64,000 bases of DNA from Arenibacter sp041392165 (GCA_041392165.1 JAWKMN010000006.1:1-64000); one strand, 5' to 3'. Positions 44,933 through 53,843 are shown, numbered from the stretch's first letter. Made by a program: numbers and translations. Notes: generated by a model from the letters alone, not told the origin.

Positions 44933-46615
44933 CTAACTTTCCCAGTGGTCAGCTATGATCTGATGAATTTCCCCATTACCTTCATCTAGATCGCCCAACA
45001 TTTCCCGCTGTTTAAGTATTTCTGTTTTCATATCGGATATAATATCCCGATATTCGGAATCGTAATACGCATTATGAAGCTCCTTGGGATCCCTTTCCAA
45101 ATCGTAAAATTCCCAGTATTTCTTCGGTTGCTCCTCTTTACTATAGCCGTTTACCTTAAGTCCGTTACCATAATAAAACGCCAGCTTGTAGCGCTCTCCC
45201 CTAATCCCAAAATGGCCGGGACGGTCTTTGGAATGGTCCCAGTACCTGTAGTAACCATACTTGCGCCAATCTGCGGGGGTATTTCCCTTCAGGTTCTCGC
45301 GAAAACTATGCCCTTGCATGGTTTCCGGATAATCAATTCCCGCATAATCGGCGAACAGGGCGGAAAAATCCGCATTTTCTATGATATCGTCATTTCGGGT
45401 CCCGGCAGGAATCTCTTTGGGATACCTTATCACAAAGGGCATGTGAATGGATTCCTCATAGATCAAACGCTTGTCGAACCAACCGTGTTCCCCTAAAAAA
45501 TAACCTTGATCGGCCGTGTAAATAACTATGGTATTTTCTGCCAATCCGGATGCATCCAGGTAATCCAACAACCTACCAATATTATCATCTATGGCAGCCC
45601 CACAGCGCATAAAATCCTTGACAAACTTCTGATAAGTCTTCATTCTTGCCTCATCGGCACTTAATCCATCCACCGAAAAGGGCAGCTCCGGATAGGCCAT
45701 ATAATCCTTTCTCAATTCCGGATCTGCAGTGGCGGCCAAATAACGCTTTTGAAGGTTGTCTACGGATTGTCCTTTAAAGACCCTCCCAGTAGTATTGGCA
45801 CCTTTATCATAAAATGAATCGGGAACGGGAATTTCCTCATCCCGATACAAATGGCCAAACCGTTCGGGGTAGTCAAAAGGCTCATGTGTGGCCTTAAAGT
45901 GGCACATGGCCATAAAAGGCTTGGATTTGTCCCTATTGGCTATCCATTCCATGGTTTTATCCGCAATGATATCGGTACTAAAACCTTCCACTACCTTACC
46001 GCCCCCATAATAATCCTCCCAATTGTCCGCGGTTTTCAATCTGGGGTTCCAATAATCCCCCTGCCCCGGTAATACGGCGTAATAATCAAATCCTGCCGGC
46101 TCTTGTTTTAAGTGCCATTTCCCTATAATTGAGGTGGAATACCCTCCTTTTTGAAGCTCTTTTGCTATGTTATTATGATGGGGCGATAAGCCCGCACCCA
46201 AGGTAGTAACTCCGTTAATGTGACTATACTGCCCGGTAAGGATAGTTGCCCTGCTGGGGGTACAAATGGAATTGGAAACCAAACAATTCTCCAAAACACA
46301 GCCTTCGGATGCCAATCTCTTAATATTCGGATTGTGTACATAATCCTTCAATATCCCCCCATAAATACCCCAGGCCTGGGCCGTATGGTCATCGGACATT
46401 ATAAAAAGAATATTGGGCCTTTCGGACTTGGCGGGGGTCTGTGCCGTAGGCTTTTTTTCCTTACAACCAAAATTGGCAAACAACAATACTGCCGCTAGAA
46501 TTGCGAAAAGGCCTTTAATTTTCATATCGTCTAAATTTTTGGAATTAAACGTCCGTAACCGCCTGACCCTCACATTAAACCTGTCTGCCGACAGGTTTAA
46601 CAATCGTTTCATCAC
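44933..46615 (-). CDS. sulfatase (type I), choline-sulfatase/GlcNAc-6-sulfatase-like
   Basis: The 560-codon frame has NILFIMSDDHTAQAWGIYGG, then the formylglycine motif C-T-P-S-R with Cys at about residue 118, and the downstream YTADQGYFLGEHGWFDKRLI typical of the iduronate-2-sulfatase/choline sulfatase-like branch. The real start is probably the Met at residue 31 (46525), which gives a normal lipoprotein signal peptide (IKGLFAILAAVLLFANFGC). The longer start would place 30 basic, non-conserved residues in front and overlap a hairpin at 46575. It is the first gene of the minus-strand group that continues into dgoK, 55 bp downstream. Substrate unknown. Confidence 0.9.
   Translation of the reverse strand: MMKRLLNLSADRFNVRVRRLRTFNSKNLDDMKIKGLFAILAAVLLFANFGCKEKKPTAQTPAKSERPNILFIMSDDHTAQAWGIYGGILKDYVHNPNIKRLASEGCVLENCLVSNSICTPSRATILTGQYSHINGVTTLGAGLSPHHNNIAKELQKGGYSTSIIGKWHLKQEPAGFDYYAVLPGQGDYWNPRLKTADNWEDYYGGGKVVEGFSTDIIADKTMEWIANRDKSKPFMAMCHFKATHEPFDYPERFGHLYRDEEIPVPDSFYDKGANTTGRVFKGQSVDNLQKRYLAATADPELRKDYMAYPELPFSVDGLSADEARMKTYQKFVKDFMRCGAAIDDNIGRLLDYLDASGLAENTIVIYTADQGYFLGEHGWFDKRLIYEESIHMPFVIRYPKEIPAGTRNDDIIENADFSALFADYAGIDYPETMQGHSFRENLKGNTPADWRKYGYYRYWDHSKDRPGHFGIRGERYKLAFYYGNGLKVNGYSKEEQPKKYWEFYDLERDPKELHNAYYDSEYRDIISDMKTEILKQREMLGDLDEGNGEIHQIIADHWES
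46575..46600. repeat. hairpin repeat upstream of the sulfatase gene
   Basis: Arms TTAAACCTGTC and GACAGGTTTAA enclose TGCC, forming an 11-bp stem. It lies 50 bp upstream of the likely sulfatase start at 46525. It may be a regulatory dyad or an extragenic palindrome of the kind common in flavobacterial genomes. Confidence 0.55.
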
Positions 46616-46974
46616 GTTTAACTTTAAGGCTTAAATTTCCTAAAATTTACCTTAAAACCAAAGAAAACTATCCGTATTTAATAGAGCTATGGCTATTTAT
46701 GGACCCAAGGGCTGGAGAATCTTTGAAATAAAAAAATTCTCATAACTGACTATCCCTGATAAAAATCATTGGAATACCTGCCCAACAAGGTTATTCCGGC
46801 AAATTTCGCCAGTTACATTTTGACCAAAGGTATCAAAAACCGAAATTTTATATTCTACCTCACCCGGAACTGCCAAAAAGCAGCTCCGACCCAAGAGTTG
46901 AAAAATCTTTGTATTGATACAACATTTACGGCACCATAACCACTATTTATACATTGGGCAATACCCTAAAACCT
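46616..46974. other. intergenic region upstream of the sulfatase gene
   Basis: This is about 360 bp with no gene. It contains the second copy of an extragenic palindromic repeat at 46856-46891. Confidence 0.5.
46856..46891. repeat. extragenic palindromic repeat, copy 2
   Basis: The first 19 bases equal those at 20181-20199. The hairpin arms CGGAACTGC and GCAGCTCCG are imperfect here. It lies downstream of the dehydrogenase gene, as copy 1 lies downstream of the outer-membrane-protein gene. Confidence 0.55.
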
Positions 46975-48813
46975 TTAAAGGCCACTCTTTAAAGCCTCCT
47001 TTTTTTTCCGGGCATAGTACCTTCCTTCCTTTACGTAGTAGGAACCGACCGGAGGTGCATTATCACCAAACTCCTTCCTAATATACGTCAATATCTGGGC
47101 TATTTCTTCATCTTCCAAGTAATCTACCGGTGGCATCACACCGTCAAAGGTCTTTCCGTTCACTTCTATAGGCCCACTTAAACCACTCAATACAACGTCT
47201 ATGAGTACTTTTTGGTCTCCTTTGACCCATTCGGAACCGGCAATGGGCGGGAACCTGCTACCATCTCCCATACCATTGGCCATATGACAGGACCCGCAAT
47301 ATTTATTGTACAATATTGCTCCTGCCTCTGCCCTAATCGGTGTAAGATCGTCTCTTTTTTCATCGGGAGTTTTGATATGCGGCAACTTTTTAAGTTTTTC
47401 CATTTGCGAAAGTTGGTCCCTGCCAAAATTCCCTTTATCCCCTTTGTACATTACCCTCCAAATTTTTCCATGTTCACTTTCGCTGATATACAAAGAACCA
47501 TCCGGCCCCATGGCAATGCCCATGGGCCTATATCCTGCATCATCAGTATCAACGATCTTATCTACCTGGGCAAAACCATCGGCAAAAACCTCCCACTCAC
47601 CAAATTTCCCATCTTTAAAAGGGACAAAGCCAATAAAATAGCCTGCTTGGGGAAAGGGCGCCCTAATAGTGGAACCGTGAAAAGCTATAAAGGCACCATT
47701 TTTATAATGTTCAGGGAATTGATCTCCCTGGTAAAAATGCAGATCGTTGGGAGCCCAATGGCCTGGGAAGCCAATTATGGGCTGCGCGTATTTGGCCCCA
47801 TCGCCCTCCTTTTTACCATCCCCCCCGTATTCGGGATTTAGCAATTTTTTGCCCTGCATATGATCGTAATAGTAGTATGGCCAACCGGCATCGGCACCTT
47901 CATTGATCCTTAGAAATTCTTCCGACGGCAGCATGGCACTTTGCCAAGGGGAAAAATACTCCGGCCAATTACGGTTCAGGTTGTCCCTTCCGTGCTGCAG
48001 GGCGTACAAAGTGTTATCATAATGGTTCCAATCCATTCCCACAATGCTCCTGATACCTGTGGCATAGCGGTATCCATCTTTTTGCGTCTGACCGGGCCTA
48101 TTGGCATCAAATTGCCATATTCCGGCATGCCACTCCAATTCCGGACAGGGATCCTGCCCCAATGCCCCCGGCATTCTATCCTGTTCTTTCGATTGGCAAA
48201 TATCCCCGGGGGAACCAAAGGGAACATACATATGGCCGTCCTCATCAAAAGTAAGTGGTTTTGCAATATGGGAATAACCATATGGGGAATTTCGATAATC
48301 ATCGGTGAGCATTACCTCCGGTTCGCTTTCGGGCACCAACTTTCCTTTTGTAAGTTTTTGTCGATACACGGTACTGGCGGTGCTATAATATAAATAATCT
48401 TTATAGATCCGCATCCCTGTAGCGTAATAACCCCGTTGATCAAACACCCCAAATCGCTCTATTTGGTCCGCTTTTCCATCATTATCGGTATCCCGAAGAC
48501 CAATATTCTCGCCTTGTTCATGTGCAAATCGCATCTTAATATATATATCACCATTATCATTGACCGCAAGATGCCGTGCAGGCCCAATACTGTCCACCAC
48601 CACTACCGCCTCAAAACCTTCCGGAAGTATTAATCCCCCATTATCAATGTCTCCTGGGGGTAAATCCCGGGCACATTGTATCAAGATGCCGGATAACAAT
48701 AGCATATAAAGAACACCTTTTAATTGAGGGAGAACTGCCATTTCCTTATATTTCCTTTTCCGTGCCAAGTGGCGGGTGTTATGTTGATTATAGCCTAGTA
48801 GGTTAATCCCCAT
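46975..48813 (-). CDS. exported PQQ-type sugar (sorbosone) dehydrogenase with C-terminal cytochrome c domain
   Basis: The 612-residue protein has a hydrophobic signal with lipobox (VLYMLLLSGILIQC) and a glucose/sorbosone dehydrogenase propeller at about 45-470 (LPEGFEAVVVVDSIGPARHL, YATGIRSIVGMDWNHYDNTL, NEGADAGWPYYYYDHMQG, MGPDGSLYISESEHGKIWRV). A C-terminal cytochrome c domain at about 495-590 has the haem motif CGSCH near residue 504 and a Met ligand in the GVMPPVDYL segment. The start may be a later Met (48741, AVLPQLKGVLY), which suits the signal peptide better. It would oxidise a sugar in the periplasm and pass electrons to the respiratory chain. The exact sugar and the cofactor are inferred from the family. 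Confidence 0.87.
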   Translation of the reverse strand: MGINLLGYNQHNTRHLARKRKYKEMAVLPQLKGVLYMLLLSGILIQCARDLPPGDIDNGGLILPEGFEAVVVVDSIGPARHLAVNDNGDIYIKMRFAHEQGENIGLRDTDNDGKADQIERFGVFDQRGYYATGMRIYKDYLYYSTASTVYRQKLTKGKLVPESEPEVMLTDDYRNSPYGYSHIAKPLTFDEDGHMYVPFGSPGDICQSKEQDRMPGALGQDPCPELEWHAGIWQFDANRPGQTQKDGYRYATGIRSIVGMDWNHYDNTLYALQHGRDNLNRNWPEYFSPWQSAMLPSEEFLRINEGADAGWPYYYYDHMQGKKLLNPEYGGDGKKEGDGAKYAQPIIGFPGHWAPNDLHFYQGDQFPEHYKNGAFIAFHGSTIRAPFPQAGYFIGFVPFKDGKFGEWEVFADGFAQVDKIVDTDDAGYRPMGIAMGPDGSLYISESEHGKIWRVMYKGDKGNFGRDQLSQMEKLKKLPHIKTPDEKRDDLTPIRAEAGAILYNKYCGSCHMANGMGDGSRFPPIAGSEWVKGDQKVLIDVVLSGLSGPIEVNGKTFDGVMPPVDYLEDEEIAQILTYIRKEFGDNAPPVGSYYVKEGRYYARKKKEALKSGL

Positions 48814-49315
48814 GGATTAGTTTAAAAACATCGTCTATTTTAGTCGCCATGGGAAGCCACATACCATCTTTTATCCAACAGACATAAACCCCTGATTACC
48901 AAACCAAACAACTCCTCCTAAGCTAATCAAATTTGTTGAAATATGTATAAGCAACTCCGAATTATTTTCAATGGATAGTTCCAATATGGTAGAGGTATAA
49001 AACTTCAAAATCTTGGGACCCGCCCCGATCAACGGAGAATTTTATACTCTTTAATGTCTCAGTATATCGTAATAAAACCTGTTTATGATCTATTCTGGCC
49101 AGAAGCAGGTACCTGCTCTACAAAGCCCCCAATAACTGGACAGAAAACCAATTGGAAAGAAGTAGGATACTATTTGCCCAATATCCCGACATAAAGATAG
49201 CCTTCGATCTGGTACAGGGGCTCAGGAACATATCCCACAACAATTGGTCTTGATCCGCAATATTTGCATAAACACAACAACTGTTACTGATCCCCCAATT
49301 CCGCCCCTAAAAATG
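48814..49315. other. intergenic region with a transposase remnant
   Basis: About 500 bp without an intact gene. The left part shows nothing recognisable. The right part holds a decayed transposase fragment at 49089-49253, described separately. Confidence 0.5.
49089..49253 (+). pseudogene. fragment of an ISL3-like transposase
   Basis: A 54-codon frame between stops translates to a segment beginning SILARSRYLLYK and continuing APNNWTENQLERSRILFAQY, PDIKIAFDLVQGLRNIS. This resembles the conserved middle part of ISL3-type DDE transposases (an RYLLYK segment, a TxxQxxRxxxLF helix, then a PDIKxAFxLxxxLR helix). There is no start codon and no flanking inverted repeat was seen. It is a remnant on the chromosomal side of the tRNA-Asp boundary. 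Family assignment comes from memory of the family pattern. Confidence 0.6.
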
Positions 49316-49352
49316 AAAAAAGCCTCGAAAACATAATGTTTTCAAGGCTTTT
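49316..49352 (-). terminator. terminator of the tRNA-Asp transcript
   Basis: The arms GCCTCGAAAACA and TGTTTTCAAGGC form a near-perfect stem (one mismatch) flanked by A and T runs. It lies immediately after the tRNA 3' end on the minus strand and is followed by a T-run in that direction. Confidence 0.8.
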
Positions 49353-49354
49353 AG

Positions 49355-49404
49355 CGGTCCGGACGGGACTCGAACCCGCGACCCCCTGCGTGACAGGCAG
49401 GTAT
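49355..49404 (-). other. 3' fragment of tRNA-Asp(GTC), attachment-site remnant
   Basis: On the minus strand the sequence runs from just before the anticodon stem (ATACCTGC, loop with anticodon GTC, GCAGG) through the variable region, the T-arm (GGGTTCGAGTCCC flanked by pairing bases) and the 3' acceptor strand CCGGACC plus discriminator G. The D-arm and 5' acceptor strand are missing: beyond 49404 the sequence departs from any tRNA. CCA is not encoded. This is the pattern left at one end of an element that integrated into a tRNA 3' half. The intact gene should be at the other end of the element, beyond the window. The integrase gene begins 133 bp away. Confidence 0.85.
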
Positions 49405-49536
49405 GATTTGGTGTTATATGTACTAATATAACCTAAAAATGCGGGGTTTCAGAGCTTTTTTGTATATTTAAATGCATTTTAAACCATACTTTATCACTTT
49501 CTGCGTGCAATCTGCGTGCAATGAAAAACAAGATGA

Positions 49537-50760
49537 ATGAAAACATATATTAAAATTTCATTGGACACCCGACGTAAAAATACTAAAACGTATCCGCTCA
49601 TATTTCGGCTTACCCACAATCGTAAGAGTACGAGCATTGCAACAGGACACCAAATTGAGGTTACCGACTGGGACGATAATAAACAAAAAATCAAACCTTC
49701 ATTCAAAGGAACTGAATCCCCAGGGAGATTAAACAACCTACTCCAGAAAAAGATGGCACATATGGTGGACATCCTTACACGATTGGATGACCATGGAAAG
49801 CTAAAATACATGAGTATTTCCGAAGTCCGAAATCATATCACACAATCAACGAACAAAATTACGTTCTTCCAGTTCACCGATAATCAGATCAAAGAATTAA
49901 AACAGGCCAAGCGTGTTGGCAATGCACGAGTCTACCAGCACACCCTGAACGCAGTTAAAAATTTTAGGAAAAATCGGGATTTTACTTTTGACGAGCTGAA
50001 CCTTGATTTTTTGAACCGTTTTGAGCGGCATTACTTGGCCAAAGGCAACAAATTAGGTGGTATTAGTGTATATCTCCGCACTGTTAGGGCAATCAACCGC
50101 AAAGCTATAAAAGCTGGCATTGCGGACAAGGAAGGATATGCCTTTGACGACTACACCATAAGAAATGGAAAGCCGCAAAAAAAAGCACTTACTCTTTCTG
50201 CTATCCGTAAGATATCCGAACTGGAACTAGATGAGGGCACCGCCTTGTTTCGGGACAAGAATATCTTCATGATGAGCTTTTTACTCAATGGTATGTCGTT
50301 TGTCGATCTGGCACGGTTGAAGCTTTCCAATATCGTGGACGGTCGCATCCAATATGCCCGCCAAAAGACTGACGAACCTTTCAATATCAAAATCCATGAC
50401 CAACTTATTCCCATATTGGACTACTTTTCCAAGGACAAGCGAAAATCGGATTATTTGTTGGATATCATCCCGGACGGAAATCCAGTAGATCAATACAATA
50501 AAGTAACTTGGGCGAGAAAACGGTACAATAAGAATCTTAAGGAGCTTGCGAAAATGGCAGGTATCGAAGAAAACGTAACCAGCTATGCCGCACGCCACAC
50601 ATTCGCATCGGGAGCGGACGATATGGGCATCCCTCTTACCGCCATTTCCCAGATGATGGGACATAAGCGCATAAGCACAACACAGGCATATCTTTCCGGT
50701 CTTAGGAAAAGCAAAATTGATACATATCAGGATGAGATTTATAAGAAACTTTCAGAATGA
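49537..50760 (+). CDS. tyrosine recombinase/integrase of a Bacteroidota mobile element
   Basis: The 407-residue protein has an N-terminal arm-binding domain (KISLDTRRKNTKTYPLIFRL), a SAM-like core-binding domain at about 108-205 and a catalytic domain at about 215-400. Visible catalytic residues are Lys277 (ARQKTDEP), Arg353 (SYAARHTFAS), His376 (MMGHKRIS) and nucleophile Tyr385 (TTQAYLSG). The usual first Arg is replaced by Ser254 (LLNGMSFVDLARL), as is known for the integrase of the Bacteroides element CTnDOT. It should integrate and excise the element at the tRNA-Asp attachment site 133 bp upstream. Confidence 0.95.
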   Translation: MKTYIKISLDTRRKNTKTYPLIFRLTHNRKSTSIATGHQIEVTDWDDNKQKIKPSFKGTESPGRLNNLLQKKMAHMVDILTRLDDHGKLKYMSISEVRNHITQSTNKITFFQFTDNQIKELKQAKRVGNARVYQHTLNAVKNFRKNRDFTFDELNLDFLNRFERHYLAKGNKLGGISVYLRTVRAINRKAIKAGIADKEGYAFDDYTIRNGKPQKKALTLSAIRKISELELDEGTALFRDKNIFMMSFLLNGMSFVDLARLKLSNIVDGRIQYARQKTDEPFNIKIHDQLIPILDYFSKDKRKSDYLLDIIPDGNPVDQYNKVTWARKRYNKNLKELAKMAGIEENVTSYAARHTFASGADDMGIPLTAISQMMGHKRISTTQAYLSGLRKSKIDTYQDEIYKKLSE

Positions 50761-50773
50761 TACTAAACCTCCT

Positions 50774-51025
50774 TCAAATTGAAATGGTTTTATAAAAATT
50801 CAATGTTTTTTTGGAAACCCAATTGGTGCTTTCCAATGCGGCAATGATTTCTTGTTGGGAGTATACGGATTCAATATACCATATTTCCGCATCAGAACCA
50901 CGTTCCAAGCCCCTTGCAATAATAAAATCCTTGTCTTTTATCATATCCAATAAATTCAGATCGACGTCCCAGAAAGTAATAGGATTCAATTGATTTGTAT
51001 GAAGTGTTTTCTTGCTCAAAGCCAT
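50774..51025 (-). CDS. small DUF6922-like protein, possible orphan antitoxin
   Basis: The 83-residue protein reads FWDVDLNLLDMIKDKDFII, ARGLERGSDAEIWYIESVYS, then QQEIIAALESTNWVSKKTLN. This pattern (FWD near the start, ARxLERG, and a short C-terminal helix with SKKTxNF) resembles DUF6922-type proteins. They often precede AbiEii-type nucleotidyltransferase toxins in Bacteroidota. No toxin gene is present beside it here. It is convergent with the integrase gene with a 13-bp gap. Function remains unknown. Confidence 0.6.
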   Translation of the reverse strand: MALSKKTLHTNQLNPITFWDVDLNLLDMIKDKDFIIARGLERGSDAEIWYIESVYSQQEIIAALESTNWVSKKTLNFYKTISI

Positions 51026-51177
51026 TGAAGTTAGAATACCAATTTACGGATTTTTCAAACTTTTGACAAGTTAACGATGGTTATAGGAAGGTGGTTGTCA
51101 ATTTTAATTCTTTCCCTAACCACAATAAAAGTACCCATAGTGTGCCAATACCTATTACATAACGGCTTTTTTGAAGT

Positions 51178-53460
51178 CTACATCGAAAACCCCCTGCCCT
51201 TGTGCTTGGAATAATCCGTCAGCTCATCCTTAAAGCCGTTGAAAACTTCTTCCTCTTTAAAATTTTTGCTTGCCAACAGATTGCCCAGGGCATAGATTCC
51301 TCGTCGAAGGAGTCGGCTCTGTTCGGCATCGATCCGTTTTTTGGTAACGGCAACCAGGGCTTCCTTGAATCCGTTCTCCATGTGATGTTCCAATAACTGT
51401 AATGGGAGGTTCGGTGTAACTCCCTCCAAAATATACAAATAGGCCGCCTTCTGATATTGCCCCCGCTCCATTAGATGTGCAGACCAGAGGCTTTTCAAAT
51501 TGTCCTGCCCATCGGTTCTGATATCAGCCAAAGTTTCTGCTTGATTATTCAATATCCTATTTAGGTCGTTCGATGATTGCAGATAGGCCTGTGTTTTCTT
51601 TGGGAGCGGAACGCTGATCGGCTCCTTGGAATATATAGAAGCGATGCACAGCTTTTCTTCCCTTCTTTCAAATAGGAAACCTTTGGCATTGAAGAACCGG
51701 ATGTAGTCCTTCGGGGATTTCTCGAAGGGTACGTGCATTCGCTCAGCATATTTGTGGTAGGTCGATATGCTCAGACGTTCAAACCGTTGCCTGTATGTTG
51801 GGGTCAAGGCATGGTAGAGGTTCGGGAACATCAACGGCAGGAATATCGCGGTCGGATTTGGTTTGATTTCCTTTGCCATTTTGTCGTTCAGAATTCCGTC
51901 CAATACTTTTTCGTTTTCCTTTATAAAGCCAGGGGATACATAAAAATCGATTTGGTTTGGCATCGGTATTGGGCCCATATTCAGCTCGGCCTTGTGCCGG
52001 TTAGAATTCGCATAGGTAAGGATGCCGTTGTCGTATCTGGTGCCAAGGCTCTGGATAAGTTCGTGGAGGATTTTCTCTTGCTCGATGGGTTCGAAGAGTC
52101 GGTTGTCAATGGCCTGTTTAATCAAATCTGCTTTTGCTTCGAGTTTCTGTTCTTCCCTTTTAGATTCGGTACTATAAAGTTTATCCTTTACGATATCGAA
52201 TTGCACTTGTATCAGCTCGCCCAGTTTTTCCTTGTTGCTGTGCATATATTTCTTGAGGAACTTGGAGCGTTCCGATTTGGCCATTTCTTCTATTATGGAC
52301 ATTATGGGCATCCTATCGATATGTTCCGAATAAAGGACCTTCTTTCCTGAATTTTGATAGGTGCTCTGGTAGGCTTCCCTTATAATGCGCTGCATTTCCA
52401 GTTGCAGCTGTTCGCTCTCTTCGTACAACCGGGTATATCCGCTCCCGAACAGATGGGGGTTTTCCAGGATCCCGATATCGCCCGCTATTTCCTTGCTTCC
52501 TAGGACATAGCCCGACTTGTCGTAAATGGTGAAGTCCACCGCTTTTCCCTGCCCGTCGTATTCCAGCCTGCAGTCCAGATCTTGGTGCAGTTTTAGAATA
52601 TCGGGGAGGTGTTCGCGGTCTATCGTCCTAAAAAGGCCATAGGTCGTCCTTAGCTGTTTCTCCAGCCGTTTCCTGACCATAGCCAACAGTTTTGAAATTT
52701 GGTTTTTTTCAAAGACCATTTGCAGTTTTGGGCCACTCAATTGGGGATGTACGGTATAGCCGTTGATGAACCTCGACCGGTAGCCATTCTTTATTTCGAT
52801 GCCGAAGGATACACCTATCCTGCCTTTGTGTTCCACCGTCCTTAACTGAATATGATGATGTTTGAGGTGTTCGGCCAGTCCCTTAAAGCTCCGTACCTTG
52901 TACTTCTGGATGGTGTTGTTTACGATATCCTGTATGTAGAACCTGACCCCGTTGATGTCCTCGTTCTTGAATTCTGGCATCTCATATTGTGGGAGCTCCT
53001 TTTCCTGTTTTGTTTCTGGAGATGGGGAGAGATTGAATTGTTTCTCAAGGTGTTTCTGGGTGGCAATGTTCCTTCGGTAGCTGTTATAAATTCCAAGCAC
53101 TTTTCCAGATTCGTCCACATTGGTCGTTATTATGTGGACATGTTCGTGCTTGGTATCTATATGCCGTGCCACTACATAGGGCTGTTCCCCATATCCCATG
53201 TGGTCCATGTATTCCTTTGAGACTTCATGGAAGGTTTTGTCATCAAGATGTTCCCCTCGGGGAAGGTTCAGGGTTATATGGGCATAGCGGTTCTTGGTGG
53301 CATTGCGCTGACCCTGGAAATGGAGTACGTCCCCGAAGAACTTTTTCGATATGTCCTGTGAGTACATGTTGCCATATCCGAGTATGCGCATGCCCTCCTT
53401 GCCGAACACATAGTTCAGCACGCCCTGGCAGCTTTCCCGATATAGTATCCTTCCTATCAT
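51178..53460 (-). CDS. relaxase/mobilization nuclease (MobA/VirD2-type)
   Basis: The 760-residue protein has the relaxase domain in its first 150 residues, with motif III histidines in RHIDTKHEHVHIITTNV near 99-115, a likely catalytic Tyr in the GVLNYVFGK segment near residue 17, and KNRYAHITLNLPRGEHL. The long C-terminal part is rich in helices and of unknown fold. Relaxases nick at oriT and pilot the strand during conjugal transfer. It overlaps the mobC gene by 4 bp, and a palindrome-rich possible oriT lies just upstream of mobC. No type IV secretion genes are in view, so transfer may rely on a helper element. Confidence 0.93.
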   Translation of the reverse strand: MIGRILYRESCQGVLNYVFGKEGMRILGYGNMYSQDISKKFFGDVLHFQGQRNATKNRYAHITLNLPRGEHLDDKTFHEVSKEYMDHMGYGEQPYVVARHIDTKHEHVHIITTNVDESGKVLGIYNSYRRNIATQKHLEKQFNLSPSPETKQEKELPQYEMPEFKNEDINGVRFYIQDIVNNTIQKYKVRSFKGLAEHLKHHHIQLRTVEHKGRIGVSFGIEIKNGYRSRFINGYTVHPQLSGPKLQMVFEKNQISKLLAMVRKRLEKQLRTTYGLFRTIDREHLPDILKLHQDLDCRLEYDGQGKAVDFTIYDKSGYVLGSKEIAGDIGILENPHLFGSGYTRLYEESEQLQLEMQRIIREAYQSTYQNSGKKVLYSEHIDRMPIMSIIEEMAKSERSKFLKKYMHSNKEKLGELIQVQFDIVKDKLYSTESKREEQKLEAKADLIKQAIDNRLFEPIEQEKILHELIQSLGTRYDNGILTYANSNRHKAELNMGPIPMPNQIDFYVSPGFIKENEKVLDGILNDKMAKEIKPNPTAIFLPLMFPNLYHALTPTYRQRFERLSISTYHKYAERMHVPFEKSPKDYIRFFNAKGFLFERREEKLCIASIYSKEPISVPLPKKTQAYLQSSNDLNRILNNQAETLADIRTDGQDNLKSLWSAHLMERGQYQKAAYLYILEGVTPNLPLQLLEHHMENGFKEALVAVTKKRIDAEQSRLLRRGIYALGNLLASKNFKEEEVFNGFKDELTDYSKHKGRGFSM

Positions 53461-53843
53461 CCTGTTTGTTCCTCCAACGTAATTTCGATCAGTGCATTAA
53501 GTAGTCCGTTGGTCTTTTTTATCTCGTCTGTCACACTACTGTTCGGACTTCTCAAGTTCTTGTAGTGAGCCAGTTTTACCAGTTGGTTGATGTTCTTGCC
53601 GATCTTGTTGATATGGTAGGCAAGGTCCGAGGTGTCCGGAAGTTGTTCTCTTTCTTCCGATTCTTTGCGCAAAACCAATCTTCTTAGAAGGGGGCTTATC
53701 ACACCCCTTTCGGAAATATCCAGATTGTAAGATCCGGCAATTCTCCTGAGCATGTCATATTCGGTATCGTTGAACCTTAACATTACGTTGTGGTACCGCT
53801 TCCTGTTTCCCAATCGTTTTCGGCCTCTTTTCTTTTGTCCCAT
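53457..53843 (-). CDS. MobC-like plasmid mobilization relaxosome protein
   Basis: The 128-residue protein is strongly basic at the N-terminus (KKRGRKRLGNRKRYHNVMLR). A ribbon-helix-helix-like segment (FNDTEYDMLRRIAGS) and the MobC signature DLAYHINKIGKNINQLVKLA, then HYKN follow. MobC proteins assist the relaxase at oriT. The stop overlaps the relaxase start by 4 bp, so the genes are co-translated. The position upstream of the relaxase is the usual Bacteroidota order. Confidence 0.92.
   Translation of the reverse strand: MGQKKRGRKRLGNRKRYHNVMLRFNDTEYDMLRRIAGSYNLDISERGVISPLLRRLVLRKESEEREQLPDTSDLAYHINKIGKNINQLVKLAHYKNLRSPNSSVTDEIKKTNGLLNALIEITLEEQTG

Noticed and set aside
49355..49404. Intact tRNA-Asp gene
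   Set aside because: The D-arm and the 5' acceptor strand are absent; only the 3' half with anticodon GTC is present, so it is an attachment-site fragment.
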